Origin: Nocardia iowensis
GTDB taxonomy: Bacteria > Actinomycetota > Actinomycetes > Mycobacteriales > Mycobacteriaceae
Length of the DNA: 64,000 nucleotides
Assembly: GCF_019222765.1 (NCBI RefSeq)
Contig: NZ_CP078145.1
Location: 4,774,001-4,838,000, forward strand
Reading direction: 5' to 3'
Shown: in pieces, positions 52,654 through 61,334 of the stretch
How the letters are laid out: each line of letters begins with the position of its first letter
How positions within the stretch are numbered: the stretch's first letter is position 1
Position numbers and translations under genes: made by a program
Notes under the pieces: model-generated
Databases searched by the model: none
What the model was told of the DNA's origin: nothing
Seen by the model: only the letters and a program-made list of their open reading frames with translations

Positions 52654-52827
52654 GGGTACCTCCAGCACACTTCCGTTGTCATTTCTGACGGTGTCACAAG
52701 ACGGCCCACACCGACGGTCATTCCCCGGAATAGGGCCGAAAGGTGTTGCGCCGAACCGACAGGGGCGTCATCCCACGCCTACTTTTCGGGGCTATCGAAC
52801 ACGTCGTCAGCGCCGTATGGTCCGATC

Positions 52828-53262
52828 ATGCGCCGACTGTTCACTCGACTCGCATTCCCGCTCACGGCCGCCACCGCCGTGGTGGTCGGCTTGGCCGCGC
52901 CCGCGCAAGCGGCCGAAACGAAGCTGTCGGTGACAACGCTCACCACCGGTCCGTGCATCGGACGCCAGGACGTCACCGCGGCCCGATCCGCCAGCGGCAC
53001 GGTGACATTCGCATGGCACCAGCCGACGCTGCTGCTCGGTCTTCCGCTCGGCTGTTCGGCTCGGCTCACGCTGCGCTGGCGGAACACCACCACCGGTGTC
53101 ACCGGCGCCGACTCGTTCGACATCGCCTTCGGGTCGGTCGGCTGTGACATCCCGATCTGCATCGCCTACCGGGCGGCCACCGGCCCGGGCCGGATCACCG
53201 CCGACCTCGTCTCCGATCTGCCGCACCAGCCCGGTAAGGCGGAGTTGGACGTTACCGACTGA
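52828..53262 (+). CDS. small secreted protein, 144 aa
   Basis: The N-terminus has a textbook signal peptide, MRRLFTRLAFPLTAATAVVV with cleavage after APAQAAE (about residue 29). The mature part is beta-rich and holds four Cys (GPCIGR, LGCSA, VGCDIPIC) that could form two disulfides. I do not recognise the family. ATG 52828 is the only start that gives a signal peptide. It is divergent from the ABC operon, with a 174-base promoter region between. An acyl-CoA ligase follows 82 bases later. Confidence 0.65.
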   Translation: MRRLFTRLAFPLTAATAVVVGLAAPAQAAETKLSVTTLTTGPCIGRQDVTAARSASGTVTFAWHQPTLLLGLPLGCSARLTLRWRNTTTGVTGADSFDIAFGSVGCDIPICIAYRAATGPGRITADLVSDLPHQPGKAELDVTD

Positions 53263-53344
53263 ATTCTCGGTTACTCGACGATTACCGCCGCGCGTTATCG
53301 TGAATCCACAATAATTGCCCGGCAATATTTTTCGGAGCGCGGTC

Positions 53345-54937
53345 ATGTCGCAATCGTTCGTGAAAACACACCATCGAGCGGACAATCTGGCGGCGGTTAT
53401 CGGCGAACATGCGATGGCGCGGCCGGACAGTACCGCCATCGTCTGCGGCGATGACGTCACCGATTACGCGACGATGCATCGGGTGTCGCATCAGGTAGCG
53501 CATGCCCTACTCGCGGCCGGTCTGGAACGTGGCGATCGCATCGCCTATCTCGGCCGCGATTCCGCCCGGCTGTATCAGCTGCTGATCGGCTGCTCGATCA
53601 TCGGAACGGTGCTCGTTCCGATCAATTGGCGGCTGACCAGCGCCGAGGTGACCCACATAATCACCGATGCGGACTGCGAAATAGTATTCCTGGACTCGGC
53701 CGCCGAAGAACTCGCCGCGAATCTGCCACCGGCCGGATGGAACCTCGCCCGGCTGATCAGGATGGACCGTGACGGCATACCGGGCGCGGCATTCACCGAT
53801 TGGATTGCCGCACAACCCGATACGCCGCCAGCAGCGCGAACTACGCAGATCGACCCGCTGCTCCAGATGTACACCAGCGGAACGACGGGCGCGTCGAAAG
53901 GGGTCGTCATCGCGCAGCGGAGCTTGTTCGTCGTGTGGGACATCCTGCACCAGCAGGGTTTCGAATGGCTACAGATGGCAGACGACGACCGCTGTTTCGT
54001 GGCCATTCCTGGATTCCATATCGCGGGCCTCGGCTGGGTCGTCCAGGGCCTCATCGCGGGCGCTCCGCTGTTCATCCTGCCGGAATTCACTCCCGGCCGA
54101 GCGCTGGACATCATTCGGTCGCATTCGATCACCGTCATGTGCGGTGTGCCGGTGATGCTCGCGCTCATTCTCGCCGAGCCCGGAATATCCAGGGCGGACT
54201 TCGCCGGTCTGCGGCAGATCGCCTACAGCGGATCGCCGATACCCGAGGACATGCTCGTCGAGTGCATGACCAGTTTCGGCTGCGAGTTCGTCCAGTTCTA
54301 CGGCATGACCGAAACCGCTACCCCACTGACCTTTCTGCCACCGACGGACCACAAGGTGGGCAGCCCTAGGCTGCGGTCGGCGGGATTCCCCTATCCCGGC
54401 TGCGCTATGGCCGTGGTGGACCCCGCCGGTAATCGACTGCCGCCCGGGGAGATCGGCGAGATCATGGCGCACGGACCGGCCCCCATGCTCGGCTACTGGA
54501 ATCGGCCCGAAGCCACGGCCGACATCATCAGCGCCGACGGCTGGATCCACACCGGTGATGCCGGATGGATCGACCAGGACGGCTACGTCTACATCTGCGA
54601 CCGGATCAAGGACATGATCATCATCGGTGGCGAGAACATCTATCCGGCCGAGGTGGAGAACGCCATCGTCGGCCATCCGGCTGTCCGCGAAGCCGCGGTC
54701 GTAGGGGTTCCCGACGACCGTTGGGGCGAAACCGTGCACGCCTTCGTCGCGCTGGTGCCGGGGCGAACGGTTACCCAGCGCGAACTCGTGCTGTTCCTGC
54801 GCGACAAACTCGCGTCCTTCAAGCACCCACGCCACGTCGAATTCGTCGACTATCTGCCCCGCAACGCGAGCGGCAAGATCCTGCGCCGTAAGCTGCGCGA
54901 GCGGTTTTGGGCGGACCGGGACCGCGCCGTCAACTGA
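53345..54937 (+). CDS. acyl-CoA/acyl-AMP ligase (ANL superfamily), probable starter activation
   Basis: 530-residue adenylate-forming enzyme. A3 motif MYTSGTTGASKGV (about 178-190), A5 QFYGMTET (about 317-324), A7 HTGDAG, A8 RIKDMIIIGGENIYPAEVE (about 422-440), and A10 Lys in ASGKILRRKLRE near residue 515. It activates a carboxylic acid as acyl-AMP and acyl-CoA. Compared with the FadD15-like enzyme at 33864, it is closer to medium-chain or fatty-acid CoA ligases of the FadD13 sort. ATG 53345 has GGAGC upstream. It lies at the edge of the PKS cluster next to a SARP activator, so it may load a starter or side-chain acid (inference). Confidence 0.85.
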   Translation: MSQSFVKTHHRADNLAAVIGEHAMARPDSTAIVCGDDVTDYATMHRVSHQVAHALLAAGLERGDRIAYLGRDSARLYQLLIGCSIIGTVLVPINWRLTSAEVTHIITDADCEIVFLDSAAEELAANLPPAGWNLARLIRMDRDGIPGAAFTDWIAAQPDTPPAARTTQIDPLLQMYTSGTTGASKGVVIAQRSLFVVWDILHQQGFEWLQMADDDRCFVAIPGFHIAGLGWVVQGLIAGAPLFILPEFTPGRALDIIRSHSITVMCGVPVMLALILAEPGISRADFAGLRQIAYSGSPIPEDMLVECMTSFGCEFVQFYGMTETATPLTFLPPTDHKVGSPRLRSAGFPYPGCAMAVVDPAGNRLPPGEIGEIMAHGPAPMLGYWNRPEATADIISADGWIHTGDAGWIDQDGYVYICDRIKDMIIIGGENIYPAEVENAIVGHPAVREAAVVGVPDDRWGETVHAFVALVPGRTVTQRELVLFLRDKLASFKHPRHVEFVDYLPRNASGKILRRKLRERFWADRDRAVN

Positions 54938-55021
54938 GCCCCGGTTAGGGGTCGGTCGCATAGGGGTTCTGTGCGCCGGAAAGTGCCTGCTACACCTGGT
55001 TCTCTGGGGATGGAGGCACAG

Positions 55022-55807
55022 ATGGAATTCCGGATACTCGGTGCATTGGATGTCACTGCGCACGGCGTGCAGGTCGATCTCGGCGGCCTCACCCGCCGCG
55101 CTGTGCTGGGGTACCTGCTCTTACATCCGAACCAGGTGGTGCCGGCCAGTCAACTGAGAGACGCCCTGTGGCACGGCGATCCGCCGCCAACGGCGCGAAA
55201 GATCGTGCAGAACGCCATCTCCGCGATCCGCAAGATCATCGCGGACCGCGCGCAGGCCGACCCCGCGACGGTCTTGCTGACGAAGGTGCCCGGTTACCTG
55301 CTCGAGGTCGACCCGGACGCGGTCGACCTGTGCCGCTTCCGTCGACTGGTCGAACAGGGACGGGCCGAATCGGCCGCGGGATCGCCCGCCGCGGCGCAGC
55401 TGTCGTTGCGGCGTGCGCTGCAACTGTGGCACGGCAACGCGCTGGCCGATCTGGCGGAGGCCGGAATACTCTGGCGCGAGCTGACCGCCCTGGCGGACGA
55501 GCGGCTCAACGCCTACGAAGACTGCTTCGACGCCGAGCTCGCCTGCGGCAGACACCGCGAGATCACCCCGGAGCTGGAAATACTCACCGCGGCAGCCCCC
55601 TTGCGCGAGGGTCTGTGCCGCCAATACATGCTTGCCCTGTACCGGTCCGGCAGGCAGGTCGACGCACTCGGTGTCTACCAGCGGTCACGGGCGAATCTGG
55701 TCGACGGCCTCGGCATCGAACCCGGCCGGGATCTGCAACGACTGCATCAAATGATCTTGACACAGGATGCATCGTTGCAGACCAGGAAGTTTCGGCCGCC
55801 CGCGTGA
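55022..55807 (+). CDS. SARP-family pathway activator (OmpR-type HTH plus BTAD)
   Basis: 261-residue Streptomyces-antibiotic-regulatory-protein type activator. The N-terminal winged helix opens MEFRILGALDVTAHG and includes TRRAVLGYLLLHPNQVVPASQLRDALW (about 24-50). The BTAD domain covers about 97-245, with LCRFRRLVEQGR and LREGLCRQYMLALYRSGRQVDALGVYQRSR as landmarks. ATG 55022 is chosen for GGAGG six bases upstream; ATG 55010 and GTG 54971 are in frame. SARPs bind direct repeats at PKS/NRPS promoters and switch clusters on. Its place between the ligase and the minus-strand PKS genes makes it the likely activator of this cluster. Confidence 0.87.
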   Translation: MEFRILGALDVTAHGVQVDLGGLTRRAVLGYLLLHPNQVVPASQLRDALWHGDPPPTARKIVQNAISAIRKIIADRAQADPATVLLTKVPGYLLEVDPDAVDLCRFRRLVEQGRAESAAGSPAAAQLSLRRALQLWHGNALADLAEAGILWRELTALADERLNAYEDCFDAELACGRHREITPELEILTAAAPLREGLCRQYMLALYRSGRQVDALGVYQRSRANLVDGLGIEPGRDLQRLHQMILTQDASLQTRKFRPPA

Positions 55808-55817
55808 TGTGCCACGG

Positions 55818-57125
55818 TCACCCGAAACGGCGTGCCGCTTCCATGCCGGAACGGCAGCACGCTTCGAGCTGCGCGCCACGCAGATAGTCCCCTGCCAGTG
55901 CGAGTCCGGGTACCGCCTCGACCTCGGCCCGCACCTTCGACAGGAATTCACCGTGATAGGGCAGATAGGCGCAATAGGCGGCGTCCCATATCCGTTCGAC
56001 CTTGCGGACCCGACGGACCGGCCCCGTCCCGAGCAGCGAGGTGACCCGCTGCTCCGCCTCGTTCAACCACGTCTCTAGCACGTCCGGCGACGGCGTCGGC
56101 CTGGCCGCCCGGCCGCTGAAGGTGTATCGAACGATATTGAGGTCGTTGATTCCGTAGACGCCCGCATTGCTGCACGGTCCGTCATCGAGCACGATGGCGC
56201 GCACGCCCTGGTGGAAGACCGGCTGCTCGTATTCCACCAGCACAACCGTCGAAGGAAAGTATCTGACATCCATCAGCAGACTGCTCAGCGCCGGTAGGTC
56301 GGACTTGACGATGTCGGCCGCGGCGTGGGCCGGGGTCGCCAGCACCACACCGTCATACTGCCGCTCGCGCAGCGGCCCGCCGTTTCGCACAACGCCGACA
56401 CCGGCGATGTGGCCGTCGTCGAGGAGCAATCGTTCGACCCGCGTGTCCGTCTGTGCCGCAACCCGTTCGGTCAGTGCGGTGATCGCGGGTTCGACGCCGT
56501 CGGTGAGTTGGTCGTAGGTGTCGAGGAACATGCCGAGGTTGGTACCGAACGTGCCCAGATACACCTCATCGGGTTCGGCACCGTTGAGCCGCACCGTCAG
56601 CGCGCGGAACATGTTGTGCGCGATGCGCGGACCGAAATGCGCGCTCAGCGGCCGATCGTCGCTCGCGGCGGCGATATCGGTGAAGGTGGCCGAGCCGAGA
56701 AATTTGTTCTCGGCATTGCGACGGACCCGGGACAGCAGGTAGAGCAGCTTAGCCAAATCGCTCGGCGGGCCGAGTTTCCTGAGCCAGTTCAGTTTTTCGA
56801 GCGGACCATTGCTGCTGTCGAAGGTGACCAGGCGCCCGTCGACGACCCGCGAGGTGTTGATCCCGAACGGCTCGTAACCGATAGCGCCCAGCTCGGCGAG
56901 CAGCGCGCGCATCGCGGTGTAGGTTCGCCCGAGATTCTTCCCGCCCATCATCACCGGGCGGTCTCCGAGGCGGTCGATGCCGAATCGGCCGCCGAGTACG
57001 CTCGACCGCTCGATCAGGTCGACCTCGTGGCCCGCGGTGTGCAATCGGAATGCCGCGGCCATTCCGGCGATCCCCGAACCGACTACCGCCACGTGTCGGG
57101 GCGGCTTACTCGTTGCTGTGTCCAT
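55818..57125 (-). CDS. FAD-dependent oxidoreductase (amine oxidase/phytoene desaturase-like)
   Basis: 435-residue flavoprotein. The Rossmann motif VAVVGSGIAGMAAAFRLHTAG (about 12-32), then an ERSSVLGGRFGIDR segment, is typical of the amine oxidase/phytoene dehydrogenase/protoporphyrinogen oxidase group. The C-terminal GDYLRGAQLEACCRSGMEAARR holds the second FAD contact. AAGGAGG stands upstream of ATG 57125. It lies 16 bases after the AfsA-family gene on the same strand, so it belongs to the PKS operon and probably oxidises or desaturates the polyketide or its butenolide. The exact reaction cannot be told. Confidence 0.82.
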   Translation of the reverse strand: MDTATSKPPRHVAVVGSGIAGMAAAFRLHTAGHEVDLIERSSVLGGRFGIDRLGDRPVMMGGKNLGRTYTAMRALLAELGAIGYEPFGINTSRVVDGRLVTFDSSNGPLEKLNWLRKLGPPSDLAKLLYLLSRVRRNAENKFLGSATFTDIAAASDDRPLSAHFGPRIAHNMFRALTVRLNGAEPDEVYLGTFGTNLGMFLDTYDQLTDGVEPAITALTERVAAQTDTRVERLLLDDGHIAGVGVVRNGGPLRERQYDGVVLATPAHAAADIVKSDLPALSSLLMDVRYFPSTVVLVEYEQPVFHQGVRAIVLDDGPCSNAGVYGINDLNIVRYTFSGRAARPTPSPDVLETWLNEAEQRVTSLLGTGPVRRVRKVERIWDAAYCAYLPYHGEFLSKVRAEVEAVPGLALAGDYLRGAQLEACCRSGMEAARRFG

Positions 57126-57141
57126 CGCTTGTCCTCCTTGC

Positions 57142-58101
57142 TCAGTCCGGTGGGTACGGGGCGAGTTCGACGGTGCAAGTGGCGATCGTGGTGCCGAACT
57201 GGGACAGATCGAGCTCGACGACGGCGCCACCACCTCCGTCCGGCAGCACGGTGGCCACGAAGTCGGCGTCGACGTTCAGTTCGGCGAACCCGGTGAACGT
57301 CGCGTGGATGGCCGCGACGGCCGCGACCGGCGTTGCGAGCGCACCGATTTCGCAGGCCGCCAGCACGGCGGCCTGCCGGAAGCCCTCCAGGATGAGTGGG
57401 CCCGGCAGGTGGTCGTAGGTGTGGTCGAAGAACGACGGGTGTCGCTGATCCACCACCAACGGCAGCACCAGCGCCGAACCCTGTCTCGTATCGGGGCGGC
57501 CGACCACTACGTTGCGCGGGTTCCGGCGACCGATCCGTGCGGGCTGGACCGGTCCGCGGGCAGCGATTTCCGCATCCGGATCAGCCGGGCGTGTCTGCTG
57601 CTGATGTCGCCGGAATTGCTCGTATGCCTCGCGGGGAAACGCGATCCCACTGCCGCGCACGACCATCGCCAGGGCGGCACCGATCGTCAGGCTCGCGGTA
57701 AAGGTGTTGTCCGCGAAGTAGCCGCCGGTGCCGCCCGTCTGCGGCGCGTGAATACGGACGATGCCCTCCAGCGGCGCACTCCCGTCCTCGCGCAGGGCGC
57801 TGTGGTCCTCGACGTCAGTTTCCATCCGCTGCAGGCTCATCGGCGTACCGAGCGGCACCCGCAGATATCGATGCCCGATAACGGTCATCGCCTGCCGGAT
57901 CGCCTCGACCGCGGCCAACGGGTCGTGATAGGCAGCGATACGGTCGGACCAGTGCGAGTGCGCCCTCGGTATCTGGATGGCGGCGAGAAATTCCGCCGGC
58001 CCGAGCGCAGTGGTGTCGGCCACGAACACTTCACCGAGACAACGGCGATGGGCCAGGGTGCGCGGCACGGTCTGCTCGAAGCTCAGTGTTTCTACGGTCA
58101 T
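57142..58101 (-). CDS. AfsA-family butenolide-forming enzyme (double hot-dog)
   Basis: 319-residue protein with the two A-factor-biosynthesis hot-dog repeats. Repeat 1 has HDPLAAVEAIRQAMTVIGHRYLRVPLG (59-85) with Glu66; repeat 2 has DQRHPSFFDHTYDHLPGPLILEGFRQAA (218-245) with Glu239. These correspond closely to the HDPLLVAEAMRQA and DHVPGMLLLEAARQA segments of Streptomyces AfsA. AfsA condenses a beta-ketoacyl thioester with dihydroxyacetone phosphate to give a butenolide. The ATG overlaps the stop of the PKS gene upstream (ATGA), so the two are translated together. It can be read as a gamma-butyrolactone signal synthase, or as the chain-releasing enzyme of the PKS, whose last module lacks KR and TE. 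A 50-residue Arg/Gln-rich linker separates the repeats. Confidence 0.88.
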   Translation of the reverse strand: MTVETLSFEQTVPRTLAHRRCLGEVFVADTTALGPAEFLAAIQIPRAHSHWSDRIAAYHDPLAAVEAIRQAMTVIGHRYLRVPLGTPMSLQRMETDVEDHSALREDGSAPLEGIVRIHAPQTGGTGGYFADNTFTASLTIGAALAMVVRGSGIAFPREAYEQFRRHQQQTRPADPDAEIAARGPVQPARIGRRNPRNVVVGRPDTRQGSALVLPLVVDQRHPSFFDHTYDHLPGPLILEGFRQAAVLAACEIGALATPVAAVAAIHATFTGFAELNVDADFVATVLPDGGGGAVVELDLSQFGTTIATCTVELAPYPPD

Positions 58102-61100
58102 GGTGTCGTCCTCGAGGAGGCGAGCTCGGGCACTGTCAATCCGGCGCAGATCAATTCGGCCAGCGCACGTGGTGTCGGATCGGCGAAGAAGTTCTCCAAC
58201 GGGAGTGCCGTTCCCGCAACAGTGTTCAGTCGCGCGCGCAGCTCGAGCACGGACAGCGAAGTGAGGCCGGACCCGAGAATGCCTGTCTCGGTGTCGATGT
58301 CATCAACCGGGCAGTCGATCAGGATCGCACTGAGCTGCGCGCGCACCACGCCGAGCACATAGTCGAGTCGCCGCGCGGGATCCAGCTCGGACCATCCGGC
58401 GCGGAATTCAACGGCCGGGTCCGGCCCTGTGGCCGAGTCGGCGGGCTCGGCTCGGCCGAGATCGTCCGGCATCGAGACGACACGGTGTTCGGAATCGCAC
58501 CAGTAATGCGCTCCCGTCCGCCAGTACCGCCGATGCTGGAAAGCGTAGGTCGGCAGGTCGACGAGCGCTGCACCGCTGTCCGCGAACACCGCGGGCCAGT
58601 CCATGGCCGCGCCCCGAATCCAGGTACCGGCGGCCGCCCGGAGCAGACCGGCGTCCTCGGGCTCACCGGCGCGCAATGTCGGAATCGACACGACGCGACC
58701 GTCGGCAATGCACTCTTGGCTCATACCGGACAGGACGTCGCCGGGCCCGAGCTCGACGAACGTCCCGACGCCCGCACCGAGCAGGAACCGGACGGAGTCA
58801 TAGAACAGCACCGGTTTTCGGGCCTGATCCACCCAGTAGTCGGGGATGCACAATTGCGTAGCCGGAGCGCCGGTCACGTTCGAGACCACCGTCATCGCCG
58901 GGGGTCGCAGCTCGGCCTTCGCCACAACGGCTCGGTAGTCGTCGAGCAGGTCATCGAGATGCGATGAATGGAAGGCGCGGTCCACCCGGAGTTGTTTGAC
59001 GCGCCTGCCCCGTTCGCGCCACTGTTTGGCGACCGCCTGCACGGCGTCGCCGTCCCCGGAAATGACGGTGGCGTTGGGGCCGTTGCTGGCGGCGACCGAC
59101 ACGCGGCGATCCGATCCGACGAGCGAGGCCACCACCTCCTCGTGGGTGGCGCGGATCGAAACCATTGCCCCTGGACCGAGCCGCTGCATGAGCCGTCCTC
59201 GGGCGGCGACCACCGCCGCCGCATCGGACACCGAGAAGACACCGGCGAGGTGGGCGGCCGCCAGCTCCCCTATCGAGTGACCGAGCACGAAATCAGCGCG
59301 GAAACCCCATGATTCGAGCAATCGGAACAGCGCTACCTCGATCGTGAACAGCGCGGGCTGGGTGAAGTCGGTGCGGTCGAGCAGGGCGGCGGAGCCGTTG
59401 TCAGGCAGCGCGGCGGAGCCGTTGTCGGGCAGAGCGGCGGAGCCGTTGTCGGATCCGAACAGCACCGGACGCAGCGGGCGGTCGAGATGTGGATCGAAGC
59501 AAGCACACAACTCATCGACAACCTCCTTGAACCGCGGAAACCGTTGATAAAGTTCGCGACCCATGCCGATCCGCTGGCTGCCCTGACCTGGCAACAGCAC
59601 GGCCACGGTGCCGTTGCGGGTGCTCGGCGCGATTCCCGCCGCGACGGACCGGTGCAGCGCGCCCTCGGCCAGTGCCGACGCACCCGCAAGCAGCTCGGTC
59701 CGCGTATCCGCGAGCAGCACCGCGCGATGAGGGAACACGGCACGCGTTGTCGCCAGCGCCGCTCCGATATCGGCGATCCGCTGCCCCGGCTCGGCGGTGC
59801 AGGTTTCACGCAACCGCGCCGCCTGATCGCGCAACGCCCGCACCGACTTCCCCGACAGCACGCATGGCCACACCAATGGCGGCACAGCCACTTCCGGGCT
59901 TCCCACGGCAGCAGACTCTTCGGCTGGGTCGTATTCGACGATCACGTGCGCGTTGGTGCCGCTGAACCCGAACGAGGACACCCCGGCCCGGCGCGGCCGC
60001 CCGCTGCCCGGCCAGGCCTGCCGTTCGGTCAGCAGCCGGATCTGACCGGCCGACCAGTCGACGTGCGTCGACGGCGCATCCACATGCAGTGTCGCGGGCG
60101 CGATGCCGTGCCGCATGGCCAAGACCATCTTGATGAGCCCGGCGGCACCGGAGGCGGACTGGGTGTGCCCGAAGTTCGACTTGATCGACCCGAGCCACAA
60201 CGGCTGTCCCGGCGGGTGTTCGCGCCCGTAGGTGGCCAGCAATGCCTGCGCCTCGATCGGATCGCCGAGCACGGTGCCGGTGCCGTGGCCCTCCACCACG
60301 TCCACGGCGGCCGCCGAGAGCCCCGCGGTGGCCAGCGCACGGCGGATCACCCGCTGCTGGGACAGCCCGTTCGGTGCGGTCAGACCATTGGAGGCGCCGT
60401 CGGAATTGACCGCGGAACCGCGGACCACCGCGAGCACCCGATGCCGATTGCGCCTGGCGTCCGAGAGGCGTTCCAGCACAAGCACCGCGACGCCCTCCGA
60501 CCACGCGGTGCCATCGGCCGCCGCGGCATAGGACTTGCACCGGCCGTCCGGCGCCGCCGCGCGCTGCCGGGAGAAGACCACCAGTTGCCGCGGCTGCGCC
60601 ATCACGGTGGCCCCACCCGCCAGGGCGACCGAACAGTCGCCTGCCCGTAGCGCGAGCACCGCCTGATGCAGCGCGACCAATGAGCCGGAGCACGCCGTGT
60701 CGACCGTGACGGCGGGACCCTCCAGCCCCAGCGCGTAGGCGACCCGTCCGGCCAGGACGCTGGGCGTGTTTCCCAGCACGTAATACGTCTCGTACCCGTC
60801 CCATTCGCGCGACCACTCCCAGTAGGCCTGGTCCATGCAGGCAGCGAAGACACCGGTGTCGGTGCCACGCAACGTCATCGGATTGATCCGTGACCGCTCT
60901 ATCGCCTCCCAGGCGACCTCGAGCAACAGTCGCTGTTGCGGATCGATCGCCAGCGCCTCGCGATCGGTGATGCCGAAGAATCCCGCGTCGAACTCGGCGA
61001 CGTCCTCGAGGAACGCCCCGGCGTCCACCGTCGGCACATCCGGGTCGCTGTCGTATGCGGCGGCGGGCGGCCAACCCCGGTCGGGCGGGAAGCCCATGAC

Positions 61101-61295
61101 CACTTCGCGTCCTTCGAAAACCAACTGCCACAGGTCTTCCGGTGAGCGGATGTCCCCGGGGAACCGGCAGGCCATGCCGATGATCGCGATCGGCTCGCCG
61201 GTCCGTTGCTGTACCTCGTGTAACCGCTGCTTGGTCTCGTACAGTTCCCGCGCGGTTCGCTTGAGGTATCTGCGCAACTCCTCGTCGGTTGCCAT
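58098..61295 (-). CDS. modular type I polyketide synthase, terminal module KS-AT-ACP
   Basis: 1065-residue PKS. An N-terminal docking coil (about 1-30) is followed by KS with Cys202 in DTACSGS, His337 in EGHGTGT and His377 in NFGH. The AT has GQGSQ at 571-575, nucleophile S674 in GHSIGE, and AFH at 774-776, which points to malonyl-CoA. The ACP near the end carries its probable phosphopantetheine Ser at 1013. The ACP motif reads GLTSL rather than the usual G.DSL, so the residue before the serine is Thr. There is no KR, DH, ER or TE. The product should keep a beta-keto group and has no built-in release domain. Stop overlaps the AfsA-family start. A 24-base triple repeat lies at the start of the AT domain. 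Confidence 0.92.
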   Translation of the reverse strand: MATDEELRRYLKRTARELYETKQRLHEVQQRTGEPIAIIGMACRFPGDIRSPEDLWQLVFEGREVVMGFPPDRGWPPAAAYDSDPDVPTVDAGAFLEDVAEFDAGFFGITDREALAIDPQQRLLLEVAWEAIERSRINPMTLRGTDTGVFAACMDQAYWEWSREWDGYETYYVLGNTPSVLAGRVAYALGLEGPAVTVDTACSGSLVALHQAVLALRAGDCSVALAGGATVMAQPRQLVVFSRQRAAAPDGRCKSYAAAADGTAWSEGVAVLVLERLSDARRNRHRVLAVVRGSAVNSDGASNGLTAPNGLSQQRVIRRALATAGLSAAAVDVVEGHGTGTVLGDPIEAQALLATYGREHPPGQPLWLGSIKSNFGHTQSASGAAGLIKMVLAMRHGIAPATLHVDAPSTHVDWSAGQIRLLTERQAWPGSGRPRRAGVSSFGFSGTNAHVIVEYDPAEESAAVGSPEVAVPPLVWPCVLSGKSVRALRDQAARLRETCTAEPGQRIADIGAALATTRAVFPHRAVLLADTRTELLAGASALAEGALHRSVAAGIAPSTRNGTVAVLLPGQGSQRIGMGRELYQRFPRFKEVVDELCACFDPHLDRPLRPVLFGSDNGSAALPDNGSAALPDNGSAALLDRTDFTQPALFTIEVALFRLLESWGFRADFVLGHSIGELAAAHLAGVFSVSDAAAVVAARGRLMQRLGPGAMVSIRATHEEVVASLVGSDRRVSVAASNGPNATVISGDGDAVQAVAKQWRERGRRVKQLRVDRAFHSSHLDDLLDDYRAVVAKAELRPPAMTVVSNVTGAPATQLCIPDYWVDQARKPVLFYDSVRFLLGAGVGTFVELGPGDVLSGMSQECIADGRVVSIPTLRAGEPEDAGLLRAAAGTWIRGAAMDWPAVFADSGAALVDLPTYAFQHRRYWRTGAHYWCDSEHRVVSMPDDLGRAEPADSATGPDPAVEFRAGWSELDPARRLDYVLGVVRAQLSAILIDCPVDDIDTETGILGSGLTSLSVLELRARLNTVAGTALPLENFFADPTPRALAELICAGLTVPELASSRTTP
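59379..59450. repeat. three in-frame 24-base repeats in the PKS AT domain
   Basis: The minus-strand coding sequence repeats a unit for DNGSAALP three times (residues 616-639; the last unit ends in Leu). On the plus strand the core GGCGGAGCCGTTGTC recurs every 24 bases. It falls in the loop before TDFTQPALF of the AT domain. Recent slippage is the likely origin. Confidence 0.85.
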
Positions 61296-61334
61296 CGGTC
61301 GTTTCCTCCTCTGCGCCCGGACAGGTCGGCGCGA

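Noticed and set aside
51943..52827. N-terminal extension of the small secreted protein frame
   Set aside because: It runs antisense to the binding-lipoprotein gene; ATG 52828 starts a proper signal peptide.
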